From NCBI GenBank assembly GCA_017601225.1, contig JAFNIX010000007.1, positions 49,291 through 113,290 of the forward strand: DNA of 64,000 bases. The letters run 5' to 3'. The notes under the pieces were generated by a model, which made no database searches, was not told the DNA's origin, and worked only from the letters and a program-made list of their open reading frames with translations. Source of the stretch: Candidatus Brockarchaeota archaeon. GTDB taxonomy: Archaea; Thermoproteota; EX4484-205; JAAOZP01. Shown here piece by piece: positions 8,283 through 15,600 of the stretch. The position numbers and the translations under genes were made by a program. The first letter of the stretch is position 1. Each line of letters starts with the position of its first letter.

Positions 8283-8505
8283 GAGTAAGATTATTCAGAT
8301 TAGGAAGAGAAACGCGCTCTACTTGCCGAAGGAAATAGTCGAAAAAATGGATATAAAAGAAGGAGACAGGATCATAGTTGAGGTTAATGAAAACAGCATC
8401 GTGTTAAGGCCGGTGAAGGCGCTTAAAACGAAAGAGTATTGGAGTGAGATTAGGCCAGAGGAAGTAGAAGAAGTTGGAGAAGAAATCACGAGACAACTAT
8501 TCTAG
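8281..8505 (+). CDS. AbrB/MazE-type antitoxin (SpoVT-AbrB fold)
   Basis: A 74-residue protein. Residues 3-45 are a swapped-hairpin AbrB DNA-binding domain (IIQIRKRNALYLPKEIV, KEGDRIIVEV, SIVLRPV), and the acidic tail is suited to toxin binding. It overlaps the following PIN toxin gene by 32 nt. Its own start codon lies inside a perfect palindrome, indicating tight autoregulation. Confidence 0.87.
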   Translation: MSKIIQIRKRNALYLPKEIVEKMDIKEGDRIIVEVNENSIVLRPVKALKTKEYWSEIRPEEVEEVGEEITRQLF

Positions 8506-8947
8506 GAAACTAATCTTAGACACTTCATTCATACTTCCCTACCTAGGGGTAAAAGTCATCGGCGTAGAGGAAAAAGAACTTGAGAAAATAACTGGAAGCT
8601 ATGAAACATATTACCCGCTGCTACTACTGGTCGAATTACAGGGAGTTGTATTTAAAGAAGCCAGAAAACTGTCCTTAAAGGAAGTCCCGAAGAGGGCTGT
8701 TGAAAGCTTTATTTCACTAGTTTACGGAGAATACGTGAAAATGATTCCTCCTGCTGAAGAAGACTTATACACGAGCTACGATTTAATCTCATCAGGCTGG
8801 AACGATATTTTCGATTCAATACTTTACGCGGTTTCAAAGAGAACAAAAATAAAAGTTCTAACAATGGATACAGCATTCAGAAAGTTTTTGAAAGAGAATA
8901 AATTCAACCATGAACTACTGGTTACCGTGAATGAAATCAAGTTTTGA
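8474..8947 (+). CDS. PIN-domain toxin paired with AbrB antitoxin
   Basis: A 157-residue PIN protein: KLILDTSFILPYLG carries the first Asp, LLLVELQGVV the Glu, WNDIFDSILYAVS and VLTMDTAFRKF the later Asp residues. A TTG start at 8474 is the only useful start in frame, and it overlaps the antitoxin coding end by 32 nt. The order (AbrB then PIN) is a common archaeal VapBC variant. It is expected to be an RNase. Confidence 0.85.
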   Translation: MEKKSRDNYSRKLILDTSFILPYLGVKVIGVEEKELEKITGSYETYYPLLLLVELQGVVFKEARKLSLKEVPKRAVESFISLVYGEYVKMIPPAEEDLYTSYDLISSGWNDIFDSILYAVSKRTKIKVLTMDTAFRKFLKENKFNHELLVTVNEIKF

Positions 8948-9357
8948 TTCGCAAATAGCACGCACCACCATCCTTCAATACATTACCTTGAAAGCTAGAA
9001 CACCGGCAACCAGCATCCTGGAAAGCGAAGCCAAACAAGGAAACACAACCATAAAGAAAACAGCTAACAAGAATCACGAGAAGCACGCGCTATTTCCTCC
9101 ATAGAAGTTGCTCCATTACCTTAAGAAACGGGCAGGATCAGCATCCTTAGACCCTGTTTGATCGCATCCTATGATTCTAAAACCTATTTTTCTGCGGTAG
9201 GAGAAATTGAATGTCTCCATGTCTCTCCCAGAGGCGCTTTGTTGAAAATGCTTACCAACCCGTATTAATCGGGTTACCATGTAATACTTTCTGATTGTAG
9301 TGAAAAACAACCCTCACAGAGGAAAACGTTTAAAAGAGGTTTCCAAGTATCCTAGCT
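8948..9357. other. Gene-free stretch with HicB promoter at its end
   Basis: No convincing coding frame on either strand. Near the right end a TATA-like gtttaaaag (about 9328-9336) sits 22-30 nt before the HicB ATG, suggesting a leaderless transcript. A short inverted repeat around 9256-9279 (accaacccg ... cgggttacc) is the only other structure seen. Confidence 0.4.
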
Positions 9358-9585
9358 ATGGCCTTGGAGTTTGATGTCGTGATAATTGAAGATGAGACCG
9401 GCGGATACGTTGCTTCAGTGCCATCACTACCGGGCTGCCGCACTCAGGCTGAAACCCTTGACGAGCTTATGAAGAATGTTCAGGAAGCAATCCAACTCTA
9501 CCTGGAAACCCTTGAAGAGGATGAGAAGAGAGACCTGTTAAAGCAAAAAGTTTCCGGAATCCAAAGAGTGAGCATCCCAGGGTAG
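9358..9585 (+). CDS. hicB: HicB-family antitoxin
   Basis: A 75-residue HicB: a partial RNase-H-like fold with GGYVASVPSLPGCRTQAETLDELMKNVQEAI, the family hallmark (PxLPGC...T..EAL.N..EAI). No separate DNA-binding domain is present. It is followed by a HicA-like frame that overlaps its last codons, an antitoxin-first order known from some HicBA pairs. Confidence 0.88.
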   Translation: MALEFDVVIIEDETGGYVASVPSLPGCRTQAETLDELMKNVQEAIQLYLETLEEDEKRDLLKQKVSGIQRVSIPG

Positions 9586-9811
9586 AATCACTCCAGTAAG
9601 CCCGGAGAAACCGGTTAAAATACTCGATAAGGCCGGCTTTAAAATCATAAGGCAAAGAGGCTTGCACATCATAACGATGAACGATAAAAAAGTTAGAATA
9701 GTGGTCCCCATGCATCCTATAAAGGATGTGAAGCCAAGCCTCGTAAACATGATCATAAAGGAAGCAGGCCTTACTAGAGAAGAAATCCTTAAACTTCTAA
9801 GAGAATTATGA
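9581..9811 (+). pseudogene. hicA: HicA-like toxin frame without a standard start codon
   Basis: The open frame reads GRITPVSPEKPVKILDKAGF, then KIIRQRGLHII with the conserved His, VVPMHPIKDVKP and an EAGLTREEILKLL tail, which is a complete HicA double-stranded RNA-binding fold. It is open from the TGA at 9569-9571, but no ATG, GTG or TTG occurs before the conserved core; the first ATG is halfway through. Either an atypical start is used through coupling to hicB, or the start has been lost and the toxin is silenced. The family call is firm; functionality is doubtful. Confidence 0.6.
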
Positions 9812-9909
9812 TAAGCCTGACTAACAAGTTCACAGAAATATTGCTTGAAAAACAGGAAGACAAAAACGACATGTTGAACGAAATGAACAAGAAGCTAAGA
9901 AAAGACTAA
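9808..9909 (+). CDS. Short coiled-coil ORF overlapping the hicA stop
   Basis: A 33-residue frame from an ATG that overlaps the hicA TGA (ATGA): MISLTNKFTEILLEKQEDK followed by NDMLNEMNKKLRKD. The LLEKQED / DMLNEM pattern resembles the heptads of the acylphosphatase-like proteins at 502-1128 and 61552-62043, so it may be a remnant of a third copy. It is too short to be certain that it is expressed. Confidence 0.3.
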   Translation: MISLTNKFTEILLEKQEDKNDMLNEMNKKLRKD

Positions 9910-9926
9910 ATTAAAAACCTAAATAT

Positions 9927-10100
9927 CTAAACACGCATCTGCTTCCAAATCTGACCAGGCTGACGATTCAAAACAACCCTCTTACGATAAATACTCCTAA
10001 CCCTCCTACGCGGCATATCCGGCGCACGCTCACGCGGAGCCAACTTAGGAGTAAGACTACGAACTTTCCCCGCAAGAGTTACGTTGCCATGGGTGACCAT
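9927..10100 (-). CDS. rps30e: 30S ribosomal protein S30e
   Basis: The small basic archaeal/eukaryotic ribosomal protein S30e: THGNVTLAGKVRSLTPKL, then PRRRVRSIYRKRVVLNRQPGQIWK. The ATG at 10100 (MVTHGN...) is chosen because GAGGTG lies 9 nt upstream on the minus strand. Upstream GTG (10112) and ATG (10106) codons would place that site too close or inside the gene. A TATA-like gtttaaaag is at about 10152-10160. It is a housekeeping gene sitting inside a toxin-antitoxin island. Confidence 0.88.
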   Translation of the reverse strand: MVTHGNVTLAGKVRSLTPKLAPRERAPDMPRRRVRSIYRKRVVLNRQPGQIWKQMRV

Positions 10101-10294
10101 TCCCATCGACACCTCTCTATATTTCCCGTGTTACACAATGCGCAGACTTGCTTTTAAACATTTCTCAGATGGTGGCGTGCTCGTATTCTAATGGGTTGCG
10201 GGGAATAGGCGGCTCGCGCGCTATTATGCTTCACTAAATTCACAAGGGGATTATCCATTAGGGTTTCGTTAAGCCAGTTAGATGCCTGCTTTTT

Positions 10295-11059
10295 CTAACC
10301 TGCTTCTGAGAAAAAAGGCTTAAGGTCTTTCTCTATTGCTTCGAAATCAGGTAGGCTTCCGATGATCACTGGCTCCAATTCCCGTCTCCAGACTGCTCTG
10401 ATTCTTTCAACATTAACCATAAGCTCTCTTGGGTTAAACTCTTTTCTGTAATATGAGAGTTTCTCGTTTATCAGGTGGATGTCGGGCTTAACCCCGGTTT
10501 TAAGCAGGAACCAGAGGTCGTACAGGTCTCTCGGTTTCCCGCGCCGGGTTAAGGCTCTGACTTTCTCTGCAAGAATCTCCTCCGGGCTCATTACTGCTAC
10601 GTGGAACGGGAGAATATCCGGGTATACTGTTCTTAATTCTTTAACCTCTACTTCCCTCATGATTCTCTCCCTCCTGCTTACTTCAACTCTGACGAAGCAT
10701 CTCTCAATCTCCTGGGTGAAAAGAGGTCCTTCAACGCCAACCCTGAAGGAAAACGAATGGGGATTGTCTTCAATTATCCTCAGGCTCGCGTTCATGTTTA
10801 GGATTTCAAGGTCTTCCCTTATCTCCGCCACCAGCCTCCTCAGGTCGAAATGCTCTTTCAGGGTGAAATCCATGTCTTCGCTGAACCTGTTTAACCCGTG
10901 GAAGAATGCGAGCGCTGTTCCACCCTTGAAAACCATTTCCCTTGAGACCCTGGAGTAAATGATTCTTAAAAGAATTGTTTGAACGTAGTTTTTCTCCTGC
11001 TGAAACGGTTTTAAACCCGTGACTCTAGCTATTCTCACCAGGGTTTCTCTATCGATCAT
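10295..11059 (-). CDS. abiEii: AbiEii-type nucleotidyltransferase toxin
   Basis: A type IV toxin of the AbiEii/AbiGii family. MVFKGGTALAFFHGLNRFSEDMDFTL holds the GG(T/S) and SxDxDF nucleotidyltransferase motifs, and SPEEILAEKVRALTRRGKPRDLYDLWFLL is the family C-terminal signature. The ATG at 11059 (MIDRETLVRIARVTGL) lies 1 nt after the AbiEi stop and is preferred over an upstream in-frame start inside abiEi. AbiEii proteins are proposed to modify tRNA or to use GTP. The fold is complete. Confidence 0.88.
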   Translation of the reverse strand: MIDRETLVRIARVTGLKPFQQEKNYVQTILLRIIYSRVSREMVFKGGTALAFFHGLNRFSEDMDFTLKEHFDLRRLVAEIREDLEILNMNASLRIIEDNPHSFSFRVGVEGPLFTQEIERCFVRVEVSRRERIMREVEVKELRTVYPDILPFHVAVMSPEEILAEKVRALTRRGKPRDLYDLWFLLKTGVKPDIHLINEKLSYYRKEFNPRELMVNVERIRAVWRRELEPVIIGSLPDFEAIEKDLKPFFSEAG

Positions 11060-11060
11060 C

Positions 11061-11774
11061 CTACTCCAGCACCTCGTTAACGTAGAGTCTCCACTTTGAA
11101 TCAAACTTGCCGAGGGCCTTAATCGCTGGATTAAGCTTGTAGGGTGTTTTGCTTCTAACTGCTAGATTGGATTTAACGCCGAGCAGGCTGAGCATGTATC
11201 CAAGCCTCCTGTTCACAGCCTCCCTCTGAAACCTAGACGCGTATTCAAGGACTTTCTCCACATCCGCATCCCTCAACGCGTTGAAAGTCTCGCTCAACGG
11301 GCAGTATCTGGGGAGGTAAAGGGAATCAACTATCGCTTTCTCCAACTCGGCTAAGGAGATGAAGCTGTTCCCCTTCCTCACTTTTTTGAAGCCGAAGATA
11401 AGCCTCGGATTGAGTTTGACGAACCTTATCCTCATCCCGAATGCCTCAACGCTTCTTTTCCTCCTCGGGGTTGCAACCAGGATCTCGTTAATCGTCTGAG
11501 TAGTCTTCCCGTGCAGGAAGAGGGCTGAGAGAAACGAGATGTAAGACGGATAGGTCAGCTGGGTGGATACGAGGAAGGGGTCGTCGTAAACAGTGAACCT
11601 TCCCTTCTCCACCTTGTTCACCAGCCCCTTTTTCACCATTCTGTTAAGATAGACGTACGCCGTCTCCCTGCTCCACCCGGTGATCCTCCTCAGGTCGGTG
11701 ATTGTGAAGACCGCCGTCGAGCTCTGTCTCAGCCTCATTAAGACTCTCTCCAGGCTCACGGTGTTGAAAGGCAT
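11061..11774 (-). CDS. abiEi: AbiEi-type winged-helix antitoxin/transcriptional regulator
   Basis: A 237-residue AbiEi family protein: an N-terminal winged helix (FTITDLRRITGWSRETAYVYLNRMVKKGLV), the AbiEi linker domain (YPSYISFLSALFLHG) and a C-terminal domain that represses the operon. It is the first gene of the abiEi-abiEii pair, with a palindrome in its promoter. Confidence 0.85.
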   Translation of the reverse strand: MPFNTVSLERVLMRLRQSSTAVFTITDLRRITGWSRETAYVYLNRMVKKGLVNKVEKGRFTVYDDPFLVSTQLTYPSYISFLSALFLHGKTTQTINEILVATPRRKRSVEAFGMRIRFVKLNPRLIFGFKKVRKGNSFISLAELEKAIVDSLYLPRYCPLSETFNALRDADVEKVLEYASRFQREAVNRRLGYMLSLLGVKSNLAVRSKTPYKLNPAIKALGKFDSKWRLYVNEVLE

Positions 11775-11779
11775 CCTGT

Positions 11780-11815
11780 ATATTTAAGTGTTTTATCCTT
11801 AACAAAAAAGTTAAG
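11780..11815 (-). promoter_or_regulatory. abiE promoter with 6-6-6 palindrome
   Basis: CTTAAC-AAAAAA-GTTAAG at 11798-11815 is a perfect inverted repeat about 24 nt upstream of the abiEi ATG. An A/T-rich TATA-like stretch (tatatttaag on the plus strand) lies at 11780-11789. It is the likely AbiEi operator. Confidence 0.55.
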
Positions 11816-12045
11816 AATAGAACCACAATTTATACAAAAATTCTGTAATAGGGCCTTCCGCCATCCCGTTGTTAATGACATGTATGTGAGCAGCGCCCTC
11901 GTTTATCGAGACGGGTGCTTGTAACAAGGCCATGTCTTTTTCCGTGGAGAATCGCGCGCGCCTCTTAGCCACTGTAGATGCAGGGTTTACGGAAACCATG
12001 GGTATGGGAATTTTTAAATCAACCGGCTGTAAGAATAATGGAGCA

Positions 12046-12624
12046 TTGGGCGACGTTAAGCAACGCTTCATAGAATCCATCGAGTACCTGAGGAAGCTCG
12101 GCTTCTTCGAAGAGTACTCTAACCTGACCTCCGAGGAGATCTTTGAGAAATTGAGGGACAGGAGTATTCTGCTAAAGAACTTGAAAGAAGAGGATTGGAA
12201 GAAGGAAAGCGTTTTTGAAATAGATAGGTTCATAGCAACTTCCGATTTTAAGAGGATATGGGGCAGGGATGCGGAGCTCGGATATCTCCCCTCTTCGGAG
12301 GATGAGATGAGGTTCTTGAGTGAGTTGGCGGAGATATCGAGAGGCGTTTTCCAGCCGTCGAATATGAGGTGTAAAAAGGACATGTGGGGGGAGAGAATCT
12401 GCTTCACATTCAGAGGTAAGGAGCATGAGGTCATGTTCACTTACCGGGAAGATTTCCTTAACATCGAACGCCTCCTCTCTCAGCTCAACAAGGTGATGGA
12501 GGGCACTGGTTACAAGTATTACCTCATCGGCTCAGGCGACCAGTTCGCCTTCGTCGTGGTTCTGACGCCGGAGGAGGCCGAGAAGCTGAGGAGGGAGAGG
12601 GGCTGGAGGCTCTACGAGTATTAG
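12046..12624 (+). CDS. Unknown protein, candidate immunity factor for the adjacent nuclease
   Basis: No family recognised. About 192 residues from a TTG at 12046, chosen because a TATA element (tttttaaat) lies at 12009-12017, about 30 nt before it; the frame is open back to 11932 but that part looks untranslated. The protein is soluble, mixed alpha/beta and acidic, with SIEYLRKLGFFEEYSNLTSEE, EVMFTYREDFLNIERLLSQL and YYLIGSGDQFAFVVVLTPEEA. It is convergent with the large secreted nuclease gene, with 9 nt between the two stops, the position expected of an immunity gene. That role is inference from position only. Confidence 0.6.
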   Translation: MGDVKQRFIESIEYLRKLGFFEEYSNLTSEEIFEKLRDRSILLKNLKEEDWKKESVFEIDRFIATSDFKRIWGRDAELGYLPSSEDEMRFLSELAEISRGVFQPSNMRCKKDMWGERICFTFRGKEHEVMFTYREDFLNIERLLSQLNKVMEGTGYKYYLIGSGDQFAFVVVLTPEEAEKLRRERGWRLYEY

Positions 12625-12633
12625 AATATTCTC

Positions 12634-15600
12634 TCAGGGATATTTCGATTTGTACTCTTCGAAGCCGTTGAACGTTTCAAGCCAGCTCGTATCCCCACCC
12701 AATGCATCCCTCAGCTTCTGCATATAACCGTTGAACGTAGCATCATCCAAAACTTTCTTGCAGAAAACAAGACATACTTTTCTTAATCCATTCTGCTCCA
12801 TGACATATTTATCTCCCCTTAGATCATTAACGAGGTCATTGAATGCTATGGGATTATTAAACCAAGTCTTATATGAATCCTCATTTCTCCAATATTTCAC
12901 TTCAACTACTTTATCTGTTTCTACAATGTCCACCCTACGTGGTTTCCCACCTATGTAAACTACATATTGTATTCCCGTAACCTTCGGGGCATCGTGCTCG
13001 ATTACTAGCCACTCCCCGTAATCCCCTAGATAATTTCTGTCATCTCCTACTCTGCTTTCAACCTCCTCCGCACCATATCCAATGAGCTCGATGTATCTCT
13101 CGACAACTTTGTTGATCAATTCCTCATCCTTCATACCGATCCTCCTGAGGTGGTTACACGCTTCTTCAAACGTGATTTTCGGCTCTAGTTTAGGAGAATA
13201 GAAGCCTATCGAAAGGATGTTTAAGCCCTCGTTTGTGACTTCCAACCTTGGGCTTCTGGTCGTCGTCTCCATTTTACCCTCTAGCATTGCCACGAGCTTG
13301 AGCCTACCATTCTTCATCTCCTCCTGTATCTTCTCAACGGTGTCGCAGCCGAAGATTATCTTGAGGTACGTGAGGAGCGCCGTGTTTTTCTCTCCGCGCG
13401 CCTCGACGAATATCCTGTAGTCCTTCCCCTCCTGATAGCTCAGCGTTTTAACTGGGAATACGTATCTATGGCCATGTGACTCCAGCTCTAGATAGCGTAT
13501 CTCCCCCTCCTCCAGCCTCACGGTTCTCTCCACGCCTCCCTCCTTGAGCACGAGCCCCTCGAAAGTGTTTTTCAAGAGTATCGCGTCAATATTGTCCACT
13601 GAGTCTCCATCTACTGATCTTGATACGAGGCTGACTGAACCGTCTTCGTAGAATCGGAGTATAAGCGGGTTTCCAACGCCGGTAACGCTCCTGAGACCTG
13701 TTTCCACGGTTATGGCGAAGCCCTTGTGAGTATCCCTCAGCATCTCGTCAGGGTTGAACCTTGACTCTGCTATTTCCTCACCACCTATCTTCAGGCTATT
13801 CTTAGCGAAGTCGAGCATGAATATGTTGTCCGCGAAGGATTTCGGAAAGTATAATTCGGGCATGTAGTTAACTATCCGGAGCTTTATCGTTTCCCCTCCC
13901 TTAAGGCCGTGCTTCTCCCTAAGGGCCCTCGGAACGTACGCGTAGTCGCATCCCATGGTCTCCATCGACCAGTCTATCTTCTCTATACCGTCACCCGTCT
14001 TCACCTCAGCTATGACCCTGTATCGACCAGCCTCTATGTACCTTCCGAGATATATGCGCCCACTGACATCCATTCTTCCATCAATTAGCTCATAGTAGTT
14101 CGCGCCCTGTAGTTTCGAGAGGGTCTTAAACGCTATTTCTGGTTCCAGTAAGAATCTCTCTGTTAACGCGGGGTCCTCAAGTATGACCCTAATGGCCTTC
14201 AGGCCGTTTTCATCCAGTTCATTGATTTTACCGGTTAGTTCAATAACCTTTTCCAGCGCATCATCCTCAATCCAGTAAATCCGCCGCAGAAGCCCATCTG
14301 CACACTCCCTGCTCCTACTGCCTATCTTACGAATGTTTTCGAGAAACGCGTCTAGGTCCTGCTCCCTCAGCTTTCTGAATGTTTCCCCATATATCCTCAG
14401 GAGGCTTAGGAATGCTTCCTCACTCAGCCTGAGGCTGCTGGAAACATCCAGGGCTTTACTAAGATACTCGTCTGAATACTTCAGGCTCTTGAGCAGGACG
14501 CTTAGCGACTCCTCGTCCTCCCTAACCCTGTTCAGGTAGTCTTCAAGGTTTTCCTTAAGACACGGATTATGCTCTGAGAATGCTAGGAAGGCCGCTATCT
14601 CGCCCGCGGTGAGCCTCCCCGCCAGGACGCCGAGGTCCCATATTGGCGGCGTCACCCAGCTGTAAACACCCTTCACGTATTCCTTTATCTTTCCCCTCCA
14701 TGAGAGAAGCTTCGGCCCTTCGCTGAAGAGCTTGTAACGGATGGACGTGTAGCTGGCGAACGAGGCTGCGGCCCCAACCAGCCTCCCTACTGCCCTCCCC
14801 TTCTCATACTCGGTCGCATCCTCCTTCCCTAACGCTACTAGGATGTCTCTTACAGCAACGTCTCCAATAAGGTCTAGCGCCGTACTCTCAACTATGAATC
14901 CCTGTTTCTCCTTAACACTGTTCTTGAGGCCCTGTAGGAAAGCGTAGGTACTCACGTACCCGGCGTACGCAGCCCTCTGAGAGAAGCCGTCGAGCATTTC
15001 AGCAGCCTCATCCATCTTGACGTAGGCCGCGTGGGCTTCAAGGAACTCCCCGGCGTTTAACGCTGCGCCTGAAATCATCAGGGCCGGTATCAAGCCGGAG
15101 GCTAGGAGCTTCTTCACGCAGGCTAGGAGCGAGCCTCCGCCGGTAGGCGCTGCTAGCAAGACCATTATCGTCGTGGTTACGAGTATCCCTGGAAGCTTCT
15201 CGTTCACCCCGTCCCAGAAGCCTTTCCAGAATCCTGAGACCATGCCTCCAGCACGGATCCAGAGGAATGCGACAACCCTGTCTCCATGTTTCAAGCGGAT
15301 CAGGATTGGAGAATACGTGCTTGAAAGCTGGACGATGTTCAGGGGGGTTGAGCCGTAAGCTGGGATGCTGAGCATAACGTTTTCCGGCAAGGCCTCAACC
15401 GCGGGTTCCTGAATTATTTCAAGCCTGTAGCAAGTCTCCCTGTAAGCATAGTTCCTGACTAAAACCCCCTTGACCAGTTCTCCCCGGCATGATAGCGGAC
15501 GGTAGATGAGCTCTATCGTCTTCCCGTGCGGAACACTTGCTGAAGCCTTGTTAAGATCCCACTTCTCAACCCCTGTGTCCTCATACTTGTAGTCATTGTC

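Noticed and set aside
9116..9310. 64-codon minus-strand frame in the gap before hicB
   Set aside because: No ribosome site, promoter or family resemblance; composition does not look coding.
11811..12440. 209-codon minus-strand frame opposite the candidate immunity gene
   Set aside because: The plus frame has a promoter and balanced soluble protein composition; the minus frame is Ser/Leu-rich shadow sequence.
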